A stretch of 64,000 nt of DNA from Closterium sp. Naga37s-1 (GCA_947471745.1 CANJKZ010000934.1:124001-188000); one strand, 5' to 3'. Numbered from the stretch's first letter, positions 1 through 11,490 are shown. The notes: generated from the letters alone by a model not told the origin. Translations and numbers: made by a program.

Positions 1-79
1 ATTCGAACCCGAGAACGCTCTGATGCCATGTAACCCTTCCCTAGGATCAATCAGGGATCCCCAGTGGACCTCTGACAGC
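1..79 (-). repeat. TRIM element fragment, reverse orientation
   Basis: Reverse-complement match to the small LTR element described at 57802-58138. Bases 31-79 match the first part of its LTR (the terminal TGTCAGAGGTCCACTGG lies at the right), and bases 1-30 match its primer site and internal segment, including the TTCGAA motif. Only part of the element is present at the window edge. It abuts copia pol sequence directly at base 80. Confidence 0.75.
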
Positions 80-1218
80 GTCTGCTCAGGTGTCCGCGTC
101 AGGTCCGGTAGCAGCCCCTTGCTCGTGTCGCCTCCTGTCGCACCAGACTCTCCTGTGGCACCACCGCCTTGGTCACCCCTCCCTGCCACGCCTTCGTGGC
201 ATGCACTCCCGCCTCCTTGTTTATGGTCTTCCCAGGTCTCTGCCTCCCCTCGGGCCCTCGCCTGTCCCGCCCTGCCTTCCTTGCGTCGAAGGGCGGCAGC
301 GCGCCGCTCCTCACTCCTCGTTTCCCCCGACGACTGCTCCCCTGCAAACTCTCCACATGGACGTGTGGGGCCCAGCCCACGTCAGTGGAAAGGGTCGCGA
401 GCGCTACTTCCTGCTAGTCGTTGACGACTACACGCGTTACACCTCGGACTTTCCCTTGCGCAGCAAGGGTGAGGTCCCTGATGTCTTGATCCCTTGGATC
501 CGCACAGTCCGTCTCCAGCTCCGCGAGCGGTTCCGCGAGGACCTTCCTGTCCTGTGTCTGCACTCTGACAGATGTGGTGAGTTCTCCTCCGACCTCTTGC
601 GGGACTTTTGTCATGGGGAGGGCATTCTCCAGTCGTTCACGCTTCCGGCCTCCCCTCAGAAAAATGGGATTGCTGAGCGCCGCATTGGCTTAGTCATGGA
701 GGTCGCTCGTACCTCCATGATCCATGCGGCTGCTCCCCATTTTTTGTGGCCGTTTGCGGTTCGGTACGCTGCGCATCAGCTCAACCTCTGGCCCCGTGTC
801 TCCTTGCCGGAGACCTCGCCTACACTGCGTTGGACGGGGAAGGTTGGTGATGCGTTGGTTTTCCGGGTCTGGAGCTCTCGTGCCTTTGTTCGCGATATTT
901 CCGCGGTCAAGCTCTCCTCCCGCGCTATTCCTTGCGTCTTCCTTGGCTTTCCCCCTGACGCGCCTGGCTGGCAGTTTTACCACCCCACCTCGCGCCATGT
1001 CCTCCCCTCTCAGGATGTCATGTTTGACGAGTCGGTTCCTTTTTACCGTCTCTTCCCCTACCGCACTGACCCTCTCCCCCCCCCATCGCTCTTCCTTGTT
1101 CCAGGTCCCCCTCCGGTAGACCCCCTCCCCCCTCAGGGTCCTGCTCCCTGAGGTGTGTCTCAGGTAGACCCACTCCCCGGGACTGTGCCTGTCGAGGTCG
1201 CTTTAGACTCAGGTGCTG

Positions 1219-1470
1219 CTAGAGGTGCTGCGTGTGGGGGTGCTGCGTCTGGGGGTGCTGAGCCTGCGCGTGTGGAGCCTGGGGGTGCTGAGCCTGAGGG
1301 TGCGGATCCTAGGGGTGCTGAGTCTGAGGGTGCGGACTCCCGGGGTGCTGAGCCTGGGGGTGCGGAGCCTGGGGGTATTGAGCCTGAGGGTGCGGAGCCT
1401 GGGGGTGCTGAGTCTGAGGGTGCGAAGTCTGGGGGTGCTGAGCCTAGGGGTACTGCGTCTGCTGGATGTC
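1219..1470 (+). repeat. 15-bp-type minisatellite in the integrase-RT linker of E
   Basis: Imperfect tandem units of about 15 bp of the kind GGTGCTGAGCCTGGG. Read in the pol frame they give a Gly-Ala-Glu-Pro rich, presumably disordered tract. The same position in A, G and H carries a different low-complexity repeat. Confidence 0.75.
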
Positions 1471-3466
1471 CTGCGGGTGCCTCGCCACGACTGTCTCCCT
1501 GGCCGGAGCCTCTCTCACCGCAGCAGCTACGGGAGTGGTTTGCTCAGCGCACACGCCTTGGGAGTGGAGTTGCAGGAGCTGGAGGCTCTGCTGCTGGAGG
1601 CACTGGAGCTGGAGGTGCTGGAGCTGGGGGTGCTGGAGTTGGCGATACTGGTGCTGGAGGCACTGTGCAGCGGCCAACGTTTTTCGTTCCGCCGCAATCG
1701 TCGTCTCTGCCTCCACGTGACTCGGTCCTTTGCCAGGTTCTTAGTCTCTCGTCTTCGACTGGCCTTACTCCTCCCTTCCTGTGTCCACCGCCTGACCAAT
1801 CGCAGCCACAGTTACAGCCAGACTCCCCACTGCCTGCTCCTTCTCCTTACGCAGAGCAGACAGACTCTCCTTCAGAGCATCGTGAGCCTGCGTCTCGTCC
1901 TGCCTCGCCTGTTCGTGCTATTCGCATTGGCCGTCGTGTTCCTCGTCCGCGTCCTCCTCCTGTCCCCGGCACTCACGCTATGGCACTTTGTCCTTCCTCT
2001 GTTCCACTGCGAGTTCTCTTGCCGTCTCCTCCTGCGTTTTCTCTTCCTCGCGTTTCTGACCTGAGTCGAAATTAGCTCGTGCTGCCAGTCCTACTGTCCC
2101 TCGTCTTCTAGCCACTGTTGTCACAGACCCTTTGTTTGAGTCCGCAGTTGCGTCTGCCCTAGTTGCTGAGCTTGTTGACTTCACTGTCGCTTGTCGTCTC
2201 GACTACGCCATTAGTATTGTTGCTGAGTGTGAGTCTGAGTGTCCTCCGTCCGTCGGGGGTGAGTGTGCTCTTGGTACGGACGTCCTTGAGGACAGGCAAG
2301 AGGACTTTGAGTGTCTTGCAGCTGCTGTACCTCATCTCGTGGCCAGGCTGCTTGCACCTAAGGGAGACCCGGATGCACCAGACATCCTGACCCCGCGCTC
2401 TTACGCAGAGGCGATTACGGGTCCCTACTCCTCTTAGTGGCAGACAGCCATGGATGCAGAGATGGCATCCTGGAAGTCCACTGGCACCTACGTCAACGCA
2501 GTTCCCCCTTCTGGGGCGAACATAGTCGATGGCATGTGGATTTTCAGGGTGAAGCGGCTGCCGGGTTCTCCGCCTGCCTTCAAGGCTCGTTACGTTGCAT
2601 GAGGCTTCAGCCAGCGACAGGGAGTTGACTTCTTCCAGACCTTCTCCCCTACCCCGAAGATGACCACTCTTTGGGTGTTGCTGCACGTCGCCGCTCAGCA
2701 TGACTACGAGCTGCACTCTCTTGACTTCAGCACAGCTTTCTTGCAGGGCAGCCTGCACGAGGAGATCTGGCTGCGCCGCCCACCTGGCTTCACTGGGTCG
2801 TTTCCTGCAGGTACCCAGTGGAGCCTCCGGCGGCCAGTCTACGGTCTCCGCCATGCACCTCTCGAGTGGCACGACACACTGAGGACTACACTTGCGGCTC
2901 TTGGGTTTGCTCCTTCTACTGCTGACCCGTCGCTGTTTCTACACACCGACACCTCGCTGCCGCCGTTCTACGTCCTCGTCTACATCGATGACCTCGTCTA
3001 CATCGATGACCTCGTCTTTGCCACTGCTGACACTGAGGCACTGACCCTTGTGAAGTCGGAGCTGCAGAAGAGACACACCTGCACTGACCTGGGTGAACTG
3101 CGCAGCTATCTTGGCTTGCAGATCACACGGGACAGAGCACGGCGCACCATCACCTTGACTCAGTCACACATGGTGCAGCAGGTCCTTCAGCGCTTCGGCT
3201 TCCGGTACTCCTCGCCACAGTCCACTCCTCTGCCTACCGGTCACTCGCTCTCATCTCCACCTTGGACGAGTTCGTAGAGCCGAGTGGCCCATATCCAGAG
3301 CTTGTGGGTTGCCTCATGTACCAGATGACCTGCACTCGACCTGACCTTGCCTACCCTCTTAGCATCCTGGCACGCTACGTTGCGCCCGAGAGACACGGAC
3401 CAGAGCACAAGGAGGCCGCTAAGAGGGTGTTGCGCTACTTGTGCAGTGCTTCGGGCATGGGGCTCG

Positions 3467-3709
3467 TGTCGAAGTAAGCTAGTTGAGCTTAGGAACCATA
3501 GCTAGGGTTCTAGGTGCTAGCATGAATGTCGAGAGAGTAGAGCAAGGCAAAATGGAAGAAAAAGAAGAGGATGATTCAGTATTTAGCAAGGGTACAAATA
3601 GGAAAGAACATGCAAAGGAAGGAGGTGCACCACAACAACAAGGCATATAACTACACTAAGTCTACACTACAGGCAGTTACAGAATAATGTATACAATTAC
3701 AATTCAACA
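3467..3709 (-). repeat. LTR of D (3' LTR)
   Basis: 243 bp, TG...CA ends, preceded by target duplication GCTCG. The bases right after it (CACCCCCTA) are the complement of a polypurine tract. Confidence 0.88.
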
Positions 3710-4797
3710 CACCCCCTAACTGCCTATAGTGAAGAACCATGTGCAGAAACACCCGCAGAAGGGGTACACCCAGCAGAAGGAAATGAGGAGGGAGAGCGAG
3801 AAAGAGGAGAGGAGATGGGGGCGGCGGCTGAAGCGGCTAGCACACTGGCAACTGGAGCTACTGGCTCACGGGCTACTGGGGTAACGAGCTCGTATGCCTG
3901 GAGCATCCAGCTCGTACGGCTAGAGCAACTGACCCTCGGGCTACTGGAGCAACGGGCTCACTGGCGAATGGCGCTGCTGGGCCCACGACTCCCCCCAACC
4001 CCCTCAAACCTCTCCCCCCCCCCCCCCCCCGGAACTTCCCCCCCACAAAGCAGGGGGGTTGGAGCTGCTGCTGGAGTGAGGAGTGGAGAGGAGGAAGTGC
4101 TGCTGCTGGACTTTCACGCCACCCCCTTACTCTTCTCCCTCCCCCTCCCCCCCCCCCGCCCACAGCAACGAGTGCTGCAAGGAGAGAAAGGAAGAGAGGA
4201 GGGCAGCTGGTGGCGGTTTGCTGGTCACCCCCGTCACCCCCTCACCCTCCCCCCCCATGCCAGCAGGCGCGGCAGGGAGAGAGATGGGGCGTAGCGGCGC
4301 GCGGCTACGGCAGAGGCTGCACGTGCGTCTGCTGCGCTCTCGCGCGGGCTGCTGCTGCGCGTGCGCGTGCCGCTGTGCGCGTTGGCGGCTGTTGCACGTG
4401 CACATGCATTTGCGTTCGCCACTGCTGCTGTGCGCACTGCTGTGCGTACTGCTGCTGCTCGCGCGAGCGCGTGCCGCTGCGTGCGTTGGCGGCTGCTGCA
4501 CGTGCACATGCACTTGCGTTCGTCGCTGCTGCTGTGCGCACTGCTATGCGTACTGCTGCTGCTCGCGCGGGCGACTGCTACGCGCGTAGGCGTGCACGCT
4601 GCTGCTCCGCGCGGCTGTGCGTGCTGCTGTGCGCACGATTGCTGTGTGACGGGGCGCGTGATGGGCTGTGCACTGCTTGCGCGTTCGCCACGGTAAATGG
4701 CGCGTTCGCCACGGGCAGAACGCGGGACGAAGGCATGACGGAAGTGTGGTGGGCCCATTATATAAAGGTCCGTTGGAAAGTGTTGCTCTGAATACCA

Positions 4798-5040
4798 TGT
4801 CGAAGTAAGCTAGTCGAACTTAGGAACCATAGCTAGGGTTCTAGGTGCTAGCATGAATGTCGAGAGAGTAGAGCAAGGCAAAATGGAAGAAAAAGAAGAG
4901 GATGATTCAATATTGAGCGAGGGTACAAATAGGAAAGAACATGCTAAGGAAGGAGGTGCACCACAACAACAAGGCATATAACTACACTAGGTCTACACTA
5001 CAAGCAGTTATAGAATAATGTATACAATTACAATTCAACA
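4798..5040 (-). repeat. LTR of D (5' LTR)
   Basis: 243 bp, partner of 3467-3709, next to the primer site at 4785-4797 and followed by target duplication GCTCG. Confidence 0.88.
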
Positions 5041-5708
5041 GCTCGTGCTTGGAGGACGGGGTCCAGTTGTCCTCACTGGACACGCAGACGCTTCTTGGGT
5101 TGACGACTTGGCTACGCAGCGGTCGTCACAGGGCTACACCTTCAACCTTGGCTTCGGCTCTGTTTCTTGGCAGTCTACCCGCTCGTCTTCTGTTCTCAGT
5201 TTCAGTTGTGAGGCTGAGATCTACGTAGGGGCCATGGCTGCACAGGAGTTAAACTGGCTCACCTACCTGCTGACCGACTTGGGAGAGCAGCCTTGTTCTT
5301 CTCCAGTTCTGTACGTAGACAACAAGGACATGATTGCCTTGTGTCAGGAGCACAGACCTGAGCACAGAACGAAGCACATCGCTCTGCGTTACTTCCTTGC
5401 TCGAGAGTTGCAGCAGCGTGGTAAGCTTCGTCTTGCTTACGTGGCCACTCGGGCCAACACTGCTGATATATTCACCAAGGCACTTCGGTCTGGTGATCAT
5501 CAGCGTTTCTGTACTGTTTTATGCATTGTGCCTACTTTGCCTCACTTGCTCACTGCGTGACTTTGCTTGTACTGCGATCTATATATATACCTGCATGTTT
5601 ACACTTGCTAGGGTATGATCACTGAACTATTTGTTCTCTTTTATATAACTCTGCATGTGAACTGGCCTTGTGGCCATTTGCTTGTGCTCGGAATGTGTGG
5701 TGACTTCT

Positions 5709-6150
5709 CTCAGTGTACTTACGTTCGATCATGAGGGCCATCCGATCTAGTTCGATGCGTGGCTCGACGACTTAGAGCTGTACCTACTGAGCGATTCTAG
5801 AGACAGTGTTTTGTTGTTTGACCACACGTCTGGAGCCTCTCTCGCCCCTCCCTCCACAGCTGACAGTGCGATTCGCTCACAGTGGCTTACCCGTGACGAT
5901 GCTGCTCGCTTAGCCGTTCGCAACCACCTACCGTTAGCCGAACGCGCTCACTTTGGTCAGTACAAGACTGCTAAGGCCCTGTACGACGCTGTAGTCACTC
6001 GTTACTCTTCCCCTGCCACTGCTCTCGGCCGCCTTATACTGCCCTACCTGTTTCTCGAGCTGTCAGTCTTTGCCACGGTCGAGGACCTCGTTACCCACCT
6101 TCGCACTAGCGACGCTCACCACTACTCAGTCGTGTGCAAACCCTCGTGAG
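5709..6150 (+). pseudogene. Detached copia gag fragment
   Basis: Encodes a piece of the same gag family seen in A and G: a match to the FDHTSG, ADS.RSQW, AERAHFGQYKTAK.LYDAVV.RYSSPA and VTHLRTSDA segments. It lies directly after the 3' part of E, so the order is pol then gag. It is therefore a second fragment joined by rearrangement and not the gag of E in its normal place. Fossil and incomplete. Confidence 0.8.
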
Positions 6151-6967
6151 GTGATCCTAGGGAAGATCAACTTGGATGGTTGATGGTTGATCAGGAAGTG
6201 CTGCGATTACGTTCGGAATCTCAAATCCCCCTGAGCCGTACAGCTGGTCGCCCACCTCGTGGTCCGTGTCATAGTAGGTAAGATCACATCTATACGTCAG
6301 CTCATTCCACAAGCGCTGGTTGATTCGGTCTTGGTTTGGTAGACAGGATTCACTTGTCCACCATGAAACGCGCTCTGCCATGTGCCAACCGAGTTTCTGC
6401 TGTACAGCTGTACTCCGAAACCAGCTGAACTGGTTCTGTACAGTCGGCTGACACCATACGCGTTTCATTTGGTCGTCGTTGCGCTGGCATGACCTGCTCG
6501 TTCGGCTGCTTTAGCTGGCATCGACGTGACACCCAGCTGGAGACTGGTGCACTGTATCCCAATTCCCGAAACAGGCTCAGTGATTCCGCTTTCCAGGTTC
6601 ATGTCGGTCGAGACGCGGTCATCTCGCCCCACGTACACATCGTCAAATGCCCCCTCACCTCAGTTGAAGGCCACAGCATCCGTCGTCCACCTCTCCTGGC
6701 GCTTCTACTCGCACCCAACTTTCCCGATCTCTCCACGAAACGCCCGTTCAGTGCTCTGCATTTTGCCGCTTGATTTTACAATCCTAGACGCCTCTCCAGA
6801 CATCCTCCTGTCGACCTTGCCTTGCTATTTCCACCTTGCTTCAACGCAGCTGCTATCGCTGACTCCACTAACACCACTTCGGTAGCACCCTGACGCTCGT
6901 TATATTCCTTAAGACTGGTATTTTTTCGTTTTATGGTTTCGAGTTTTGTGCACAGCCATAAGTAAGA
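6151..6967. other. No gene recognised; upstream region of DCD gene 1
   Basis: About 820 bp with no recognisable domain on either strand. A minus-strand open stretch at 6157-6468 is short and matches nothing I know. The segment just before 6968 probably holds the promoter and 5' leader of the DCD gene, but no clear core element stands out. Confidence 0.4.
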
Positions 6968-7750
6968 ATGATAGGAACTGGAGGATATTCGTCGTCCCTT
7001 CAAGGGTCTCCCCAGTCACCCGATAAACGCTTCAAGACCCTTCCCCCAGCAGAGACACTACCCAGACATGAAATTCTAGGAGGCTACATTTTTGTTTGCA
7101 ACAACGAGACGATGCATGAAGACTTAGAGCGACAACTCTTCGGTCTTCCCCAGCGATACCGCGACTCCGTGCGAGCAATTCAACCAGGCCTTCCCCTCTT
7201 TCTGTACAACTACACTACACACCAGCTTCATGGAGTTTTCGAGGTGAAAACACGTTCTTATAATCGGTTTCTCCATCGCCTATTTCCGTTGATTTTTCGG
7301 CCTGACGAACTTCGTTTTGCTTCATGCCAGGCTGCGAGCTTCGGCGGCACAAACATTGACCCGACAGCCTGGGAAGACAAGAAGGTAAAAGGCGAGTCCC
7401 GGTTTCCTGCCCAAGTCCGCATCAAGATTCGCAAGTTCTGTCGAGCTCTTGACGAGGAGGAGTTTCGGCCCTTCCTCTTCCACTACGACGGGCCCAAGTT
7501 CAGACTGATGCTCTCCGTGCCCGAGGTGAGCATCGTTTCATAGTAACAGTTCGTTTATTAGAAACAAACAGCGTGTTTCGGTGATAACTTATCGTCTGTG
7601 GGGTTCGTGTTGCAGACACTTGCGCTTCTGGACTTATTCGAGGAGAACAATTTCCCGTATCAATACTACAGCCACTTCAACAGCTGGTGTCGCAAGAGCC
7701 CTCCTCTCTCCACTCCGTACCACGGCTGCAGCCGCCTAATGGCTGGCTGA
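6968..7750 (+). CDS. DCD-domain protein (B2 / N-rich-protein type), gene 1
   Basis: Small protein consisting almost wholly of a DCD (Development and Cell Death) domain, a plant-specific family linked to stress responses and programmed cell death; the biochemical role is not settled. Proposed exons are 6968-7243, 7331-7525 and 7616-7750, giving 201 residues. Visible hallmarks are GGYIFVCNN after a short basic/Pro-rich start, LFGLP, PLFLYNYTTHQLHG and the F.GG segment. The first intron (7244-7330, 87 bp, GT-AG) is a multiple of three and stays open, so an unspliced reading is possible. It is called an intron because gene 2 (44744) lacks exactly this stretch. The second intron (7526-7615) is at the same site as in gene 2. 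ATG 6968 is chosen because the start of gene 2 aligns with it. It lies just left of the retroelement nest; its paralogue lies just right. Confidence 0.88.
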
Positions 7751-8231
7751 GGAACGTTTTCTGGGCCTGGTCCAATGACCACTGCTACTCGCAGCATACT
7801 AATAATCAAACCAACGCAAGTTTGGAGGCCTTCTTCAGTTCCTATGAAGCAGCTCGCTCGTTGCTTCTCTTAGGAAAAACGGCACATATTGCGTGTACAT
7901 ATCATTTATTATTCAATGTCAAGCTCTAGTTCCTCTAGACTCCGGGGCTTACAGCGATTTTGAGCATGCGTGGAGGAGCAAGCTGGCAGTGCACTATCTT
8001 GATTGTAGAATGAAGGTGTTTGCCGAAGACCATAGTGAAGTTGGATACCATGCGTGTAGTAAGATAAGATTGAAACAGCTTATTATTGGGGAGAGGCTCA
8101 ATCGGATACCAGGTGAAGGACCTAGACGGGGCTCTTGAGGCAAAATGAATCAAAGGTTGGCACCTAGAGAATTATTCTAGGACCTGAAACAGTAAGAACA
8201 TTCATAACTTCATAAGAACAAGCCAAAGGAC
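7751..8231. other. No gene recognised; region downstream of DCD gene 1
   Basis: AT-richer sequence that probably includes the 3' untranslated region. No domain, repeat or RNA gene was seen on either strand. Confidence 0.4.
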
Positions 8232-8430
8232 TGTTGAATAGAAAGAGTAGGGCCTAGGCTTAGTAGCCTAGGCCAAAGGGAGTCGAGAGAGTTTAGGCAA
8301 AAAGAGAGGGGGGTTCACTATGGAGCGAGGTACAAATAACAAACAAAGCATGCAAAGAAGGTGCACCACCAACAAGTTTATAATAACTACACTAACTACA
8401 GCTACAGGCAGTTACAGATATATTCTAACA
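8232..8430 (-). repeat. Solo LTR, 199 bp
   Basis: Begins TGTTGAATAG, ends TATTCTAACA, and is flanked by a perfect 5-bp target duplication AGGAC (8227-8231 and 8431-8435). The right part (GGTGCACCACCAACAA, CAGTTACAG) resembles the LTR of element D in the same orientation, so it is likely a minus-strand LTR of a related family. No internal sequence lies next to it. It is the usual product of recombination between the two LTRs of a former element. Confidence 0.88.
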
Positions 8431-8738
8431 AGGACGAGTGATTACGCGCCTCTGCTTGCGCGCAACTGGAGCGTGCAGTTCACCCCTTTGATAGTAGAGA
8501 CGTGGGGGTGTCTCGGCGGTCGTTTCTGACGGTGGCTTCGACAGCAGGGGGACGCGCACTTGGGGTTAGCCGGGGGGCTTGTTTGGAGGACGACACTTCG
8601 TTTTCGGCTTTTTTTTTGGGTCTCTGAAAGCGCTCATCGGGGTAGCGTTACAACGGGCGCAATCACGTGTCATCCTCCTTCGTGCGGCGTCTTCCATGGG
8701 GGGGATGAATGTGGATTTGGTGGACAGGGAGATGGACG
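8431..8738. other. Flank of the nest; its last 85 bases are duplicated at the far side
   Basis: No gene seen. From about 8655 to 8738 the sequence (GGGCGCAATCACGTGTCATC onward) is repeated nearly exactly at about 42684-42767, and the copy continues into the neighbouring TRIM. The stretch ends with GGACG, the target site of that TRIM. Confidence 0.7.
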
Positions 8739-9163
8739 TGTCAGAGGTCCACTGGTGATCCCCGATTGATCCTAGGGAAATGTTACAGGCTCGTTGTCCT
8801 GTGGGGTTATAGGCGCACTGACCCGTTACTTAACAAACCCTTTTATCCAAATGGTCTAGTGGTTGGGATTCTGACATAGTATCAGACCAAAGGTCTTGGG
8901 TTCGAATCCCAGTGTGTGCATTTCGGGCATCATATTGCGGGGGGGTGTCAGAGGTCTGTCAGAGGTCCACTGGTGATCCCCGATTGATCCTAGGGAAGGG
9001 TTACAGGCTCGCTAGTCCTGGGGGGTTATGAGCGCACTGACCCGCTACTTAATAAGCCTTTTTATCCCAGTGGTCTAGTGACTGGGATTCTGACATGGTA
9101 TCAGAGCGAAGGTATCGGGTTCGAATCCCAGTGTGTGCACTTCGGGCATCTCAGTGCGGGGGG

Positions 9164-9695
9164 CAGGGTTTTTTTTTGGATTTTCACTACTCGGATTTCC
9201 AGAGCTGTTTTCTAGAGAACTCTGAAATTCAGGGTTCATTATGAGCGTTACTCTGATTTGTCAGAGAAAACTTAACTTCTGAAAAATATACTCTGGGCAC
9301 CCAGTGTACCTATTTTTCCAACTCTGAGTGTCCTCTCAAGTATTGAACCCAGGCCTTCTGCACTCCTACCAAAAAGATTAAGCGTTGTGCTACGCGCTCA
9401 CAATTCTATTCGATTACGGATTTATATAACTCTATTAAGTCTGCCCATCTTCCAACAATCGGGGGGGAGACGGGGGGGCGGGGGGGGTCGGTCGAAATGC
9501 CTATACCCTGTACAGAGAAAAGTACATCCGCCACAAATATACACTGGTCTCTCAGAGAAGCTAAAATCAGAACCCTGACAAATCAGAGAAAACTTATCCT
9601 CCAAAAAAATTACCCAGACACGTCAGAGTGACCCCCTAAAAACCACTCTGATTTTCAGAGAAACAGAGTAATTTACTCTGATAAAAAAACCCCTG
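9164..9695. mobile_element. hAT-like MITE, 532 bp
   Basis: Flanked by a perfect 8-bp duplication GCGGGGGG (9156-9163 and 9696-9703). Its ends are inverted: CAGGGTTTTTTTT at the left and the complement of CAGGGGTTTTTTTA at the right. The 8-bp TSD and CAGGG-type terminus fit the hAT superfamily. There is no transposase; the interior is AT-rich with many short TCAGAG/CTCTGA inverted motifs that could fold into hairpins. It lies within the internal segment of a TRIM, so it is younger than that copy. Confidence 0.8.
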
Positions 9696-9786
9696 GCGGG
9701 GGGGTGTCAGAGGTCCACTGGTGATCCCCGATTGATCCTAGGGAAGGGTTACAGGCTCGTTGTCCTGGGGGGTTATGGGCGCACTG

Positions 9787-9928
9787 TGTCAGATTGTTAT
9801 GTTTGTCTAGCCTGCAGTGGGGTACTCAATAGTGAGTACAGCCCAATTTAGGGTTTGCTATATGTACTCAACTGCTTGCTAGTGAAACCCCTCTTTTCTG
9901 TTTCTAACTTTCTACTACTTTCTTAACA
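9787..9928 (+). repeat. 5' LTR of C
   Basis: 142 bp, begins TGTCAGATTG and ends TTCTTAACA, followed by the primer site. It shares the stretch GCAGTGGGGTACTC and GGGTTTGCTAT with the LTR of element F, so C and F are related. Confidence 0.9.
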
Positions 9929-10139
9929 TGGAATCAGAGCAGGTCGACCCTCACGGGTCGATCCTGTGCATGGGCCCACCATCAGCTTCCACTGCTGTCC
10001 TGCCTCTCGCGCGCCTCGGGCGCGCGCTGCCTACCTGCCTGCCTGCCGCGCGCCCATGGTGGGCGGCCTTTTTTCTTCCCGCCGCGCGCTCGAGGCGCGC
10101 GGCGGTTTTCTGACCGTCGGGCGCCCCGTGGCGCGCGGC

Positions 10140-10520
10140 GGTCCCTCGCCCCGGCCCTGCCCCGTCGCCCGACGCCGCCCCTGTCGCGGCCCCGTCGCGG
10201 CCCCACGTCGCGGCCCTCCGTCGCGGCCCCCTGTCGCGGCCCCCCGTCGCGACCCCCCGTCGCGGCCCCCCGTCGCGGCCCCCCCCGTCGCGGCCCCCCG
10301 TCGCGGCCCCCGTCGCGGCCCCCCGTCGCGGCCCTTCCCCGTCGCCCGACGCCGCCCCGTCGCGGCCCTGTCGCGGTGCTGCCCCGGCCCTGCCCCTTCG
10401 CCCGCCGCGCTTCTGTCGCGGCCCCGTCGCGGCCCCGCCCCGGCCCTGCTCCGACGCCTGTCGCGGCCTCGTCGCGGCCTCGTCGCGGCCCCGTCGCAGC
10501 CCCGCCCCGGCCCTTTTCCC
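10140..10520 (+). repeat. CGTCGCGGCCCC repeat tract in the leader of C
   Basis: Tandem degenerate units of about 11-16 bp, almost pure G and C. A comparable tract is in the leader of A (13500-14110) and, in reverse, of G (36770-37140). Confidence 0.8.
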
Positions 10521-11348
10521 GTCGCCTGTCGAGGCGACCTGGGGGGGGCCCGCGCGTCGCCCCTTCTGCCGCCTGTTTTGGCGCCCTGGGAGGCCGCGCG
10601 TCGGCCCCTGTCACCCCCCCCCCCCCCCCCCCCGTAACCTCCCTACCCGCCATCCCGCCCTGCCCTGTGTTAGGGTTTGGGGGTGGCGAGTAGGGGGTGG
10701 CGGGTGTGTGGTCTCCCCTGCTCCTCCTCCTCCTCTGTCTCCTACTGCTGCAGCTGCCGCTGAGGGGGGTGGGTGTGTGGGAGTCGACGGAGTGGTGCTA
10801 GGGGGTGGAGTGTGAGTGAACCTAGTGGTGCAACAGGGGGTGTGTGAAAGGGGGGTGGGATAGTTTGGGGAGGTTGAAGGGGGGTGGCCGCCGTGAAGCC
10901 CGCAGCTCCAGTCGCCCGTGAGACCGTTGCGCCAGTCGCCCGTGAGCCCGTTGCGCCAGTCGCCCGTGAGCCCGTTGCTCCAGTCGCCCGTGAGTCCGTT
11001 GCTCCTGCCGCTCAGAGTTAGCCGCGGAGCCAGTTAGTTCAGTAGCCCGTGTGCCAGTTGCTCCAGTTGCTAGTGTGCCAGTTTCTCCAGTTGCCCGTGT
11101 GCCAGTTGCTCCAGTTGTGCCGTGTGCCAGCAGCTTCAGCTGTCGCCCACTACCTCCTCTCCTCTCATAGTCCCTCCTCCTCCACACTTGCCCTCTGCGA
11201 TATCCTCTAGCTTTGCTTACATTTGTGAACTATAAACTGCTGCTTCTTGTACTTTTGCTCAGATTGTGTGGTGACATTGTGATCCACCCTGAGCTTGTGT
11301 TTTGCTTGCTTGTTGTGCTGATTACACCCCACTTTGGCTATGGGGGTG

Positions 11349-11490
11349 TGTCAGAATGTTATGTTTGTCTAGCCTGCAGTGGGGTACTCAATAGTGAGTA
11401 CAGCCCAATTTAGGGTTTGCTATATGTACTCAACTGCTTGCTAGTGAAACCCCTCTTTTCTGTTTCTAACTTTCTACTACTTTCTTAACA
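11349..11490 (+). repeat. 3' LTR of C
   Basis: 142 bp, nearly identical to 9787-9928; the short purine tract GGGGG precedes it and target duplication CACTG follows. Confidence 0.9.

Larger units (their letters stand above)
3467..5040 (-). mobile_element. Non-autonomous LTR element D, 1574 bp
   Basis: Two 243-bp LTRs (3467-3709 and 4798-5040) begin TGTCGAAG and end TTCAACA. They differ at about nine sites by eye, so the insertion is fairly old. The 5-bp target duplication GCTCG is perfect (3462-3466 and 5041-5045), and D sits inside the RNase H region of E. The primer site, reverse complement GCTCTGAATACCA at 4785-4797, places the 5' LTR on the right, so D is on the minus strand. The leader motif TGGTGGGCCC is at 4747-4756. 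The interior is GC-rich and repetitive (GTGCGC and CTGCTG tracts) with no retroviral domain, so it is structurally whole but depends on other elements. Confidence 0.9.
80..5708 (+). mobile_element. Ty1/copia element E, pol part, with element D nested inside
   Basis: Fossil copia retrotransposon, 3' part only. In order: GAG-pre-integrase motif (LWHHRLGHPS) and integrase core from about 90 to 1150, a repetitive linker from about 1150 to 2060, reverse transcriptase from about 2440 to 3466, and after the nested element the RNase H region at 5041-5560. A short 3' untranslated part to 5708 closely matches the one before the 3' LTR of element A, so E belongs to the A/G family. No LTR is present at either end. 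It is broken, with several breaks besides the nested insertion. Its left end is cut by a TRIM fragment. Confidence 0.85.
9787..11490 (+). mobile_element. Non-autonomous LTR element C, 1704 bp
   Basis: LTRs of 142 bp at 9787-9928 and 11349-11490 differ at one site by eye, so the copy is young. The 5-bp target duplication CACTG (9782-9786 and 11491-11495) is perfect and lies inside a TRIM LTR. The primer site is TGGAATCAGAGC at 9929-9940 and the leader motif GGGCCCACCA is at 9972-9981. A GC-rich tract of CGTCGCGGCCCC units follows, then a short unique part. No gag or pol domain is present; open frames in the GC tract are composition artefacts. Structurally whole, without coding capacity. Confidence 0.92.

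Noticed and set aside
1219-1470. CRISPR-like spaced repeats
   Set aside because: Units are contiguous, about 15 bp, in a coding linker of a retroelement in a eukaryotic genome; no unique spacers.
6157-6468. Possible host exon on the minus strand upstream of DCD gene 1
   Set aside because: Contains a plausible splice-like site but no domain and no joining exon that I can support.
9164-9695. CACTA transposon, because CACTA occurs near the left end
   Set aside because: CACTA is not at the terminus, and the TSD is 8 bp, not 3 bp.
9982-10653. Long Arg/Gly- or Pro-rich open frames on both strands in element C
   Set aside because: They follow from the CGTCGCGGCCC repeat, lack any domain and lie inside a structurally complete non-coding LTR element.
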